The notes beneath the pieces were generated by a model, which saw only the letters and a program-made list of their open reading frames with translations, ran no database searches and had not been told where the DNA came from. From Vesta saturnalis (Eukaryota; Arthropoda; Insecta; Coleoptera; Lampyridae), in NCBI GenBank assembly GCA_036346205.1, contig JARFJB010001976.1:11707501-11771500 (forward strand): 64,000 nucleotides of DNA. The letters are read 5' to 3'. Position 1 is the stretch's first letter, and each line of letters begins with the position of its first letter. Of this stretch, positions 55,059 through 64,000 are shown one piece after another. The position numbers and the translations under genes are program-made.

Positions 55059-57809
55059 CAGTGCTTTTCATGATGAGCGTTAATTAGACGTTTCTGACAA
55101 ACCAGACAAGGGATCAATCTGAAAATTTGACAGTATGCATACATTTTAGATGATGCGGCGTTGCCGCTTCTACTACAAAGTAGCGACTACTTTGATTTTT
55201 CAAACGGAATACCCTGTATATAATATCATATTATGATTTCCTATTACTTTGTCAACAACTTCGTGTACTATTTCCCTATACCTATCTATTACCGTTTAAG
55301 AGATATAAATTAATTTCGATTTTTTTTTACAAAACATGTACTTGTATAAACGCTGAAAATCTTGAACTGTCTGGTACTAAGACGATCAAATTCGAAATGG
55401 AGTGGAGTGATACCATGAGGATCTTCACTCCGAGTCATATTTTTATTTGCCTCACACAGGGTCTTTAAAAAATGCAGATACTTTGTTCACATGAAAAAAG
55501 GAGTGGAAGTCAATTTTTTCAAATGGAACACCCTGTATGTTTACATATTTTTGAGCTCTACATCCAATTTTAGATTGGGTTTAATCAGATAATGGTATTT
55601 CGATTTCGAACCGTTTTCGAGATAAACTGTTTCAAACAAAAACTGACGTGGTTTCCTTGTATTCATCACTTATTTTTGAGATTTAACATCTATTTTATAC
55701 TACGTAATACAATTTCTTTTCGATTTAGTTTTTCAACAGTCTCAAATCAGTCAATTCGAAATTGATACATACCTTAGAAAGAGTTACAATTTGTATGCAT
55801 TGAGGTATTGAGTGTCTACCATACAACATTGCAAATTTATATTTTTTAATAGTGTGCTTTGGAAAAACAAATGATCCAATTTTGAAACGTCAAACTTTCG
55901 TTGGTGGTTTTGGCTGATTGTGATACCAATTATAATAGAAATATGTCAATATTAGGTTACAGTAATGAAGATTTCTTGAACTTAATTATTCATTAATTCA
56001 TTAATATATTAATATAATAATTAATTAATTATTCATGGTGAGTGCAAGTAGAACATGCCGAGTATTTCATGAAAGATATCCACAACTTCCGAAGCCGAAT
56101 AATAATGTGATAAATCGACTACTACAAAACTGTAGGTTGAATGGAACCTTTCGTCCAAAAATCATTCGTAGAAAGCCTGAAGTGGATGATGATCACAATG
56201 GCATAACAGTTTTGGGATTTTTTAATGCATTCCCAAATGCTTCTCTACACGAGGCTGAAAGGGAGATAGGTATACCCTACGTGACAATTTATCGCATTCT
56301 TAATAAGCACAAATGGCATTCCTATAAATTCTACTGTGTCCAACATTTGAAAATGACTGATTTGCCTCGTAGAGTGGAATTCTTTGAATGGTTACTTGTC
56401 AAGACTCAAGAGGATGAACATTTCCTTGACAATATCATATGGACAGATGAGGCCAAGTTTACAAGAAATGGAATTTTCAACAGACACAACAGTCGTTATT
56501 GGGCGCCAGAAAATCTTCATGTCGTTCGCCAAAGAGGTTTTCAAGAAAGATGACAATTTAATGTATTTTGTGCCATAAAGAATGAGTCAATTTTTTATAT
56601 CGAGTTTTATGATAATAATTTGAATGCAACAAAATATGAAGATTTACTGAGAAATAGAATTCAAATGATTTTAAATAATAGGCCAGGAAGAGAACGTGTA
56701 TGGTACCAAATGGATGGTGCTCCACCCCATAATTGTCGTTCAGTAGGCGAAGCTTTAACTGAAATCTCCGAAGACAGGTAAATTGGTAATAATGGACCTT
56801 TTCGTTGGCCTTCTAGAACACCAGATGGCAATCCAATAAATTATTTTGTGTGGGGTTTCATTAAAAATATGGTTTAAGTACTCCAACCCAGTAACAACAG
56901 TGGAAGATATGAAATCGAGAGTTAGAATTGCTACACATGAAAATCTTTTGAAGAGATTACATGTTTGTTTAAGTAGAGGTGGAGATGATTTCTATCATAT
57001 TCTGAAATTCACTGATAATTGAATTAACTTACTAATTCATGAAATTATTTTCAGTTCGTGTGTCAGCGTTAATAAAACTATTATTTGAAGAGAAGTTTCA
57101 TTTGATCGTTGAAGTGTATTTTAATAATTATTTATTCATTGTATTATCTGTGACTGATGAAGGAACATCGAACGAAATCTGCTACATTTCAAAAATAAGT
57201 GATGAATACAAGGAAACCACGTCAGTTCCTGTTTGAAACAGTTTATCTCGAAAACGGTTCGAAATCGAAATAGCATTATCTGATTAAAGTCAATCTAAAA
57301 TTGGATGTAGAGCTCAAAAATGTGTAAATATACAGGGTGTTCCATTTGAAAAATTTGACTTCCACTCCTTTCTTCATGTGAACAAAGTATCTGTATTTTT
57401 TAAAGACCCTGTATGAGGCAAATAAAAATATGACTCGAAGTGAGGATCCTCATGGTATCACTCCACTCCATTTCGAATTTGATCGTCTTAGTACCAGAGA
57501 GTTCAAGATTATCAGCGCTTATAGAAGTACATGTTTTGTAAAAAAGAATCGAAATTAATTTATATCTCTTAAACGGTAATAGATAGGTATAGGGAAATAG
57601 TACATGAAGCTGTTGACAAAGTAATAAGAAATCATAATGTGATATTATATACAGGGTATTCCATTTCAAAAATCAAAGTAGTCGCTACTTTATAGTCGAA
57701 GCGGCAGCGTGTAGATCATATTAATTTATGCATACTGTCAAATTTTCAGGTTGATCCGTTGTCTGGTTTGTCAGAAACGTCTAATTAACGCTCATCGTGA
57801 AAAGCCCTG
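55059..57809 (+). mobile_element. E4: DD41-type element, 2751 bp, long inverted ends, inside a Penelope-like element
   Basis: Tips CAGTGCTTTTCATGATGAGCG and its inverse ending AAGCCCTG, flanked by TA (55057-55058 and 57810-57811). The inverted repeats are about 625 bp (55059-55686 and 57187-57809), with shared GTTAATTAGACGTTTCTGAC, CATTTCGAATTTGATCGTC and AAGGAAACCACGTCAG. Inner CAGGGT-type motifs occur in both arms (55211, 55456, 55528; right side 57333, 57408, 57653). Confidence 0.9.
55953..57022 (+). pseudogene. E4 transposase with lost third Asp and several breaks
   Basis: Starts MSILGYSNEDFLNLIIHG. An AT-rich insertion of about 45 bp and a frame change at 56000-56040 break it before RTCRVFHERYPQLPKP. 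HTH EREIGIPYVTIYRILNKHKW follows, then the core: IIWTDEAKFTRNG (first Asp), a TGA where Trp is expected at 56551, YQMDGAPPHN (second Asp), and TPDGNPINYFVWG, where the third Asp position reads Asn. The spacing between second and third positions is again 41. Further stop near 56780 and frameshift near 56870; C-terminus RLHVCLSRGGDDF. More distant from E2/E3 than they are from each other; closest in the window to E6. Confidence 0.85.
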
Positions 57810-57811
57810 TA

Positions 57812-58870
57812 TAGAGAAAACGTTATCTATCCTTTCTGACACATCAAAATTTCAAATTATTCCTTACAATGATTTATTTAAAACTGTCTTGTAAATTGAA
57901 GAAAAATTTCGGAAAACTCTAATAAAAATTAACAAGAAAACAGCAGAAACAGTTTCACTTATTAGATCGCAGTCTGGTAGACTCCATGGCATTCCAAAAT
58001 GCCATAAACCTTCTGTACCTTTAAGGCCCATCATTACTTCAATAAACACACCTAACTGTGCTCTAGCAATTTTTCTGGTCCCCCATTTATCACCCCTTAC
58101 CGAGAATGAATTTATAATTAAAGATAGTTTTCCTTTGGCTAAAGAAATTGTATAACTTTCTCATTTAAGAAATACTTTCGTAGTTTGTTTTGACGTGGAA
58201 AGTTTATTTACGAATATAGACTTTAGACGAAACTATAGACATTGTTACTAATGCCTTACTTTCAGCTGGCTCTTCTAAATTCTTAAATCTCACTAAATCT
58301 AAATTTAAAGATCTATTAATTTTGGCTACTAAAAAAGGTATTTTGTTTTCAATAAAATACTATACAAACTGGCTGGTCGCTATGGGCAGCCCTTTAGGAT
58401 CCATTTTTGCTAAGGCATTCCTGATATTTTATGAACAAGTATGGTAGTAAACTATCCTAATCACTTTAATCCTTTTTCTGCAGACGTTATGTAGATGATA
58501 CTTTTCTTCTTTTAAACGTGAACATTAAATCAATCAATTCCTTAACTACTAACAACCAACATCCTAATATAAAATTCAGTTGTGAAATAGAAAAAGATAG
58601 CATATTTCCATTTCTAGCAAGGAATGTAATAAAATCAAATTTTGATTTTTACGTCAGTATATAACAAGTCAACTTTTAATAGATTATATACTAATGTTGA
58701 CAGCTTCCTTCAAATAAATACAAAACAGGATTGATTAACATTCTACCATATCGACCATGTACGCTTTGTTCTTGTTACAATTTACTACATACAGAATTTG
58801 AAAATTTTCAAAATTATTTTTTTAGTAATGGATACAATTTGAATTTTATCAATAACTGCATTAGAAAGTT

Positions 58871-58874
<4 letters not shown>
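57812..58874 (+). pseudogene. Penelope-like element reverse transcriptase, degenerate
   Basis: Reading through several frames in order: ILSDTSKFQIIPYND, EEKFRKTLIKINKK, GRLHGIPKCHKPSVPLRPII (the Penelope xGLPKxHK...PLRPI block), TSINTPNCALAIFLVPHLSP, VCFDVESLFTNI (block A Asp), YTNWLVAMGSPLGSIFAKAF (block B), YVDDTFLL (active site YVDD), then IKFSCEIEKDSIFPFLARN, YNKSTFNRLYTNVDS and FFSNGYNLNFINNCI. These match Penelope-like RTs and not LINE RTs. No GIY-YIG endonuclease follows; the (TA)n tract at 58875 ends it. E4 lies in its upstream part. Confidence 0.82.

Positions 58875-58926
<52 letters not shown>
58875..58926. repeat. (TA)n microsatellite
   Basis: About 26 units between the Penelope-like remnant and E5. 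Confidence 0.98.
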
Positions 58927-58929
<3 letters not shown>

Positions 58930-58930
<1 letters not shown>

Positions 58931-60534
58931 CATTAGTGCGCCGTCGGAAGATCCTGGCTTTATTATTAGAAATAAAGAAAATGTTATAGCGCCGATCTAT
59001 ATCAGACTTAGATGCGCATCGAATAAAAATAGTTTCATCCCTATAGGGTGTTCCATAATTGCAGGACCGGACTCAGCTTTGTTTTGTTAAAAGGAACCCT
59101 ATATTTATTTAATTTTATTATTATTTGTCTTGTTGAATGCCAAAAACGGTACTTCGTTTTAAATTTATTTTTGGCGTTGCCAAGTTAGAGCATTTTTCTT
59201 TAAAAAGTGAAAATTTATACCTTCACTTAAATTGTTCTGAAGACTTTAATATTAACAGTAGAACTGTAAGGTTTGGCAGACGGGTAAACAAGACCTTGCT
59301 CTATCTTTTGACCGTCATACTTCCTGATTATACTATACTGGGTGTTTACAAAATATGGCCAATTTTTGAAAAATTGAAATGACCATAACTTTTGTTTTTT
59401 AAATGGAACACCCTGTATTTTATCATGTCATCGTGTTCTGTTTTCAATTCTCTGACTTTTTTATTAAGCATGTAATATACCTAACGTTACGGTTTCTCGA
59501 AATATTTAAGATTTGTTACAAAATTAATAAAATAATCATGACTTTTGCTTTGGATATTTACAAATCGTAAATGTCTTGTTGACAATATGGTCCAATAAAC
59601 ACTAATGGACAAAGGTTTACTTCTTATTCGAGGTTTTAAAATCATAATTTTATAATATGGCAATAAGTGTAAAAAGGGCATCCAGTTGGCCTGCGATTTG
59701 GCTTAAACGTCATTCACTAGTTCCTCAGTTTAGTGTGAAAAATGAAATTTTCACAAGATGAATGTATTGACATGGTCTACGCTTTGGGCGAAGGTGAAAG
59801 AAATTCATTTCTTGCTTCCAGAATTTATCAACAACGATTTCCTGAGCGCAGGCATCCTGATCCAAGGATATTTGAAAGATTTAAAAGAACAGGACATGTA
59901 TAATACGAAAGAAAAGAACGAAAAAAAAGGGTTATAGACGAAGAAAACGTATTTGTGGTACTAACCAGTGTAGTGGAAAATCCAAACGTTAGCACAAGGA
60001 ACCTCAGTGCTGATTTAGGTATTTAGTCAAACTAGTGTTTCCAAGATTATTCGAAAAAATAAATTTCACCCATACCATTTTCAACTAGTCCAAGAGCTGA
60101 ATGCAAATGATTTTCAAAGACGCTTGGAATTCTCCCAGTGGGCACTGGAACGATTAGGACACATTTTGATGACCGACGAAGCAACCTTTCACAAAAATGG
60201 TTTTGTGAACAGGCATAATTTCCATTATTATGACAATACAAATCCCACGCTATCAGAAGAATAGATTATCAGCATCGCTGGTCTTTGAATGTGGGCGGGA
60301 TAGTAGGAACCATATAATTGGACCTTACTTTCTTGAAAAAACATTAATGGTCAAACCTATCTTGAATTTCTTCAAAACGAGTTACCTCCGCTCCTTGAAG
60401 AATTGTCGTTAGACATACGTCAAAAGATGTGGTTTCAGCAGGATAGTGCGCCTCCCCACTATAGTCGCATTGTTAGAGAACATCTACACAGAACGTTTCC
60501 CAATAAATGGATTGGGAGAGGAGGGCCAGAACTA
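58930..60534 (+). mobile_element. E5: DD41D element, left part only
   Basis: The left side has tip-like motifs at about 59044 (ATAGGGTGTTCC) and 59338 (CTGGGTGTTTACAAAATATGG), again a telescoped end, followed by a leader and transposase. The element stops at the TA where E6 begins (60533); the sequence right of E6 does not continue the transposase, so E5 was already truncated or was rearranged. Confidence 0.65.
59742..60534 (+). pseudogene. E5 DD41D-type transposase, truncated
   Basis: Starts MKFSQDECIDMVYALGEGER and SRIYQQRFPERRHPDPRIFE, closely like E2. Frame breaks follow (stop after RTGHV at 59901; shift near 60022), then KFHPYHFQLVQELNANDFQR, LEFSQWALE and LMTDEATFHKNG (first Asp), VNRHNFHYYDNTNPTL, a broken stretch, then KMWFQQDSAPPHYS (second Asp, with DS replacing the usual DG) and KWIGRGGPE. 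The third catalytic Asp and everything after it are missing. Confidence 0.82.
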
Positions 60535-61304
60535 AGGTCATATTTGAATGCTGCGTGATAAAAAGCCCTTGTATACAAAATTTCGTCCGCTTATTACATC
60601 ATTGTAGGAAGATATTAAGAAAAAAACAAAACACCCTATATCTTTTAAACGAAGGCATTGCGGGCCTAAGTTCATAGGAACTTTTCTTCATATTTTAGTG
60701 TTCTCTATCGCGTGGCACTATGCATGGCACTTGTTTCTATGTCACCCTGAAAATTTGCTTATTTTAAATGGGACACACTGTATATTATTAAATTTTCGGA
60801 TTCTACGGAAATTCTTAATACATTTCATTTGTAATGTCCTATACCCAGCCGTTTTATGTCAAAAATGACGTTTGCAAATCCATAAATAATTATTAATTTC
60901 TCCTATACGGCTGCCTTTGTTACCCAATTTGAGTTTGTTTCCTTATTGAACATGACTTACTTTAGCAGACTTCGTATAATATTTCCACTGTTAATAGTAC
61001 AGGGTGCTCAAAAAATAACAATAAAAATAAAATTGAAAAAACTGTCAAAAGTCAATTTTTTCAAATGGAAACCCCCTATTTTTACAATTTTATCTTATTT
61101 GGCTTTAAAAACTAGACTAACTTTGTATAAGGCTGTTTATACCTCAAATTTGTAGCTCTCGAAATATTGGCAATTTAAGATTTTTCTGTTACTTGAATGC
61201 CTTTATAAATTATTGTTAGATGGGCATGACTGCGTTAAACGTTAGGAAGCAATGAAGTATCAAACAAATGTCACCCTGTTAAACATTTTCAATAATCATA
61301 CCGA

Positions 61305-61560
61305 AAAGATTAAATTATACCAACGAAGATTATTTAAATCTATTTAATTTTACGGACAATGGTATAGAGTTACTTCAAGAACATGTGACACATTTACGAT
61401 TCGATATCTAAAAAAACAGAAACCATTACCAAAAACTGTAAAACGTATTATAGAAAACTTCAATAGGTTTGGATCCGTAAGGGCAAAAGTGCAGATAAAT
61501 AAACCAGCTGTTAACAATGAAAATAATATTATAGAAATCGCAAATAAGGAACAGAAAGGT
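61305..61560 (+). pseudogene. E6 transposase N-terminus, on the opposite strand to the rest of the gene
   Basis: The plus strand reads RLNYTNEDYLNLF, then in the next frame YGQWYRVTSRTCDTF, LPKTVKRIIENFNRFGSVRA and KVQINKPAVNNENNIIEIAN, a DUF4817/HTH-type N-terminus. The last part (NKPAVNNENNIIEIA) is the same as KPVVHNENMEIAI at the start of the minus-strand piece (62520-62450). The gene is therefore cut in two and lies tail-to-tail, within one element. Confidence 0.78.
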
Positions 61561-61568
61561 CACAAAAT

Positions 61569-62530
61569 TTATTTTAATAAATGTTCAAATTGACGCCCTT
61601 GAACTTCCAGACAGTTTTTACACCTAAGCAGCAATTCTTCATGGCCATCCTAATTGATTGAGGATTAAGCTCATCAAATGCTGTTCTATCTCGCCGCATG
61701 CAGTCATCCATGGTAGTCCCTGCTGTGATGTAAACGTTATTTTTGATTGTTCCCCAAATAAAGAAATCCAGTACTGTTAAGTCTGGGGAGTGGGATGGAG
61801 AAAGATTTGTTCCATTATTGGTAATCCATTGATCATAAATTAAGTATTGAAGATGATTATTAACTGCTTGACTATTATGCGGGGGCGCCCCATCGTGTTG
61901 ATAAAATAGATTTCTATGATCAGCAAGTGGCAAGTTGTCTAAATAGTTAACTTCAATATTGCGCAAGATGTTAAAAGAGCTCGCCTACCTACAAGTAAAT
62001 AAACATGTTTTACATGTAAAAATTTATAAGTGCTTATTACCATTGAAATTGTCATTATAGAATTCTAGGGCCACGACGCCGTCATTTCTTATGGCACAAT
62101 AGACGTTAAATTCCCAGGATTCTTAAAATTTTGTTCTATAAATGGATATACATTTACGTCGCTCAATAATGGGAATTGTGCCTATTAAAAACTCCAGTTT
62201 TGTAAATTTAGCTTCGTCCGTCCAAATAATATTATCAAAAAAGAACATTTTCTTGTGACCGAAGTAATATGAATTCACAAAATTCCACTCTTCGTGGAAA
62301 ATTAGTCTCCTTTAACTGCTGAACTTTGGAAAACTTGTATGGGTGAAGCTTGTGTTTCCATAAAATTCTTAATATCGATGATTTAGATATTCCTGATTCT
62401 AATGCTACCTGCCCTGTAGGTATTGGTGGATATGGGGCAAAATATCCCAAAATTGCGATTTCCATATTTTCGTTGTGAACAACTGGTTTATCTTCCCGGC
62501 ATGATTATTGATAATTTTAACAAAGTGACA
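61569..62530 (-). pseudogene. E6 transposase, central and C-terminal part
   Basis: Minus strand: KPVVHNENMEIAILGYF, HTH LESGISKSSILRILWKHKL, HPYKFSKVQQL, FPRRVEFCEF, then NIIWTDEAKF (first Asp), a broken stretch with SWEFNVYCAIRNDGV, FYQHDGAPPHNS (second Asp) and SPDLTVLDFFIWG (third Asp). The spacing between second and third is again 41. The C-terminus is frameshifted to CLEVQGRQFEHLLK with stop at 61569. All three acidic positions survive, but frameshifts near 62235, 62020 and 61650 inactivate it. Confidence 0.85.
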
Positions 62531-63223
62531 TTTGTGTGATACTTCATTGTTTCCTAACCTTTAACGCATTCATAGCCATCTAACAATAATTTATGAAGGC
62601 ATTCGAGCAATAGAAAAATCTTAAATTGCCAATATTTCGATAACTATAAATTTTAGGTATAGACCTTACACAAAGTTGGTTTAGTTTTAAAGCCAAATAA
62701 GATAAAATGGTAAAAATAGGGGGTTTCTATTTGAAAAAAACTGACTTTTGACAGTTTTTTCAATTTTATCTTTATTGTTATTTTTTGAGCACCCTGTACT
62801 ATTAACGGTGGAAATATTATACGAAGCCTGCTAAAGTAAGTCATGTTCGATAAGGAAAAAAACTCAAATTGGGTAACAAAGGCAGTCGTATAAGAGAAAT
62901 TAATAATTATTTACGGGTCTGCAAACGTCATTTTTGACATAAAATGTTTAATATGTCAAAAATGGCGGAACTTAGGTATAGGACATTATACATGAAATGT
63001 ATTGAGAATTTACCGTAGAATCCGAAAATTTAATAACATACAGGGTGTCTCATTTAAAATAAGCAATTTATCGACTTCCGGTACAACCGGAAGTGCCGTC
63101 ATCTTGAAAATATTTTAGCCGTATGTCCCCCATCGCCATTAGTACACTACCAAATTTTCAGATGTTTCCTAATTATAGTTTTAATCGATTGATGTCATTC
63201 CCGGTGAACCACTCTGTGTGTCC

Positions 63224-63227
<4 letters not shown>

Positions 63228-63259
<32 letters not shown>
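63228..63259. repeat. (TA)n microsatellite inside the E6 right arm
   Basis: About 16 units. Absent from the corresponding place in the left arm, so it expanded or arrived after arm duplication. Confidence 0.95.
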
Positions 63260-63262
<3 letters not shown>

Positions 63263-63464
63263 CCACGCGATAGAGAACACTAAAATAAGAAAAAAAGTTC
63301 CTATGAACTTAGGTCCGCAACATCTTCGTTTAAAAGATATAGGGTGCTGAAGTTTAATTATTTTTTGTTTTTTTCTTAATATCTTCTTACAATGATGTAA
63401 TAAGCGGACGAAATTTTGTATACAGGGGCTTTTTATCACGCAGAACTCAAATATGACCTTAGGT

Positions 63465-63781
63465 CTTTTATTACTGAAGAGCAGTGATCATATTACAAGC
63501 TCCCCACGACAAATCCGCCTATTTTCAAACTTCCTTTCAAAAAATTTCCTTACCATTCAAGAAAAGTGAGCTAGCTTGCCATTAAGCATAAAGTCCACTT
63601 TTTTTAAACAGACATCTGTACCACCCATTTTCATCCAAACTATGCACGTCCATAAATGTTCGAACATTAGGAACCTGTCCTAAAGGATATCATTCTCGAT
63701 AGATGCTTTGGAGAAATTTGACCGAACTTCCCCGTGACATATAATCATGTCCCTGTATTCTTCAAAAGTATAGTGAACCAT
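63465..63781 (-). pseudogene. E8 transposase N-terminus, minus-strand copy
   Basis: From ATG at 63781: VHYTFEEYRDMIICHGEVRS, then in another frame VPNVRTFMDVHSLDENGWY and RCLFKKSGLYA. This is the DUF4817-type start of a DD41D-group transposase. It loses similarity before the second HTH. Confidence 0.7.
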
Positions 63782-63929
63782 TTTAGGAACACAAAATAAT
63801 ATGTACTATTGGAGTGATATAAATAACAGGCGATGGAAATTTACGAAAAAAAACGAAATCTATGACACTTGTGTTCTTGATTAAGTTTTTCATTGATCTC
63901 TTATTGATTTTTCAAAATTGCTTTCAAAA

Positions 63930-64000
63930 ATGCTTCACTACACTTTTGAAGAATACAGGGACATAATTATTTGTTACGGTGAAGCTAGATCAAATTCTTC
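63930..64000 (+). pseudogene. E8 transposase N-terminus, plus-strand copy (cut by the window end)
   Basis: From ATG at 63930: LHYTFEEYRDIIICYGEARSNS, running off the window. It matches the minus-strand copy at 63781-63710 almost residue for residue, so two starts of the same gene face away from each other across a 148-bp spacer. Whether this one is intact cannot be seen. Confidence 0.72.

Larger units (their letters stand above)
60535..63459 (-). mobile_element. E6: fold-back DD41-type element at a TA in E5
   Basis: Both ends start AGGTCATATTTGA next to TA (60533-60534 and 63460-63461). The arms are long: 60535-61300 pairs with about 62520-63459 (CGTGATAAAAAGCCC, ATAGGGTGCT/ACACCCTATATC, AACATGACTTACTTTAGCAG, CAGGGTGCTCAAAAAATAAC, AACAATGAAGTATCA). 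The right arm contains a (TA)n tract (63228-63259) not present on the left. The left arm reaches through the N-terminal code of the transposase (61305-61560), while the right arm has lost that part. Confidence 0.82.

Noticed and set aside
57812..58874. Assignment of this reverse transcriptase to a LINE
   Set aside because: The GIPKCHKP...PLRPI block, YVDD and the C-terminal order fit Penelope-like RTs; LINE blocks such as GxDGI and RPISLL are absent.

Overview
The window is eukaryotic, AT-rich, repeat-dense nuclear DNA, almost certainly from an insect and plausibly from a beetle or another insect with a large genome. The evidence is animal-type families: Jockey/CR1-group LINEs, a Ty1/copia element primed in the copia manner, a Penelope-like reverse transcriptase, a Mutator-like remnant, many Tc1/mariner-superfamily elements of the DD41D type, and one exon of a secretin-family (class B) neuropeptide GPCR. 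The exon (9566-9749, minus) is the only piece of ordinary host gene I can support. No complete intact gene of any kind was found; essentially every transposon gene carries a stop, frameshift, truncation or insertion.

Layout. 1-3657: composite (ACAGAC)n / CA-rich satellite in three higher-order units, followed by a tRNA-Ala-like cloverleaf. 4.4-8.5 kb: a LINE reverse transcriptase split by a fold-back DD41D element (E1). 9.57-9.75 kb: GPCR exon. 10.25-24.5 kb: a nest, in which a dispersed repeat (R1) is split at a TA by a 13.4-kb element with about 500-bp inverted ends (E7), itself invaded by a LINE pair, a copia element, and a second LINE copy inside the copia LTR. 24.66-28.49 kb: an unclassified 3.83-kb insertion with an 8-bp target duplication, splitting a LINE 3' end. 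29-33.7 kb: Penelope-like 5' fragment with a hammerhead-like core, a perfect 28-bp hairpin, LINE and R1 copies, and a Tc1-type transposase tail. 35.8-43.2 kb: R1 copies, a LINE fragment, an acidic ORF remnant, CA microsatellite. 43.2-45.9 kb: the best preserved DD41D element (E2) with 664-bp inverted ends. 49.0-49.9 kb: Mutator-like remnant. 51.4-64 kb: a cluster of DD41D elements (E3, E4, E5, E6, E8), E4 sitting inside a Penelope-like element and E6 joined to a broken E5.

The most unusual pattern is shared by four DD41D loci (E1, E3, E6, E8): one end of the element has been replaced by, or paired with, an inverted copy of the other end that reaches into the transposase coding region, so that pieces of the same gene end lie head-to-head. 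E2 and E4 have long inverted ends that stop outside the gene, and those ends contain internal copies of the terminal CAGGGT motif. This looks like a repeated route to fold-back, long-TIR elements within one transposon lineage. All calls were made by eye from translation and repeat matching; no database search was run.
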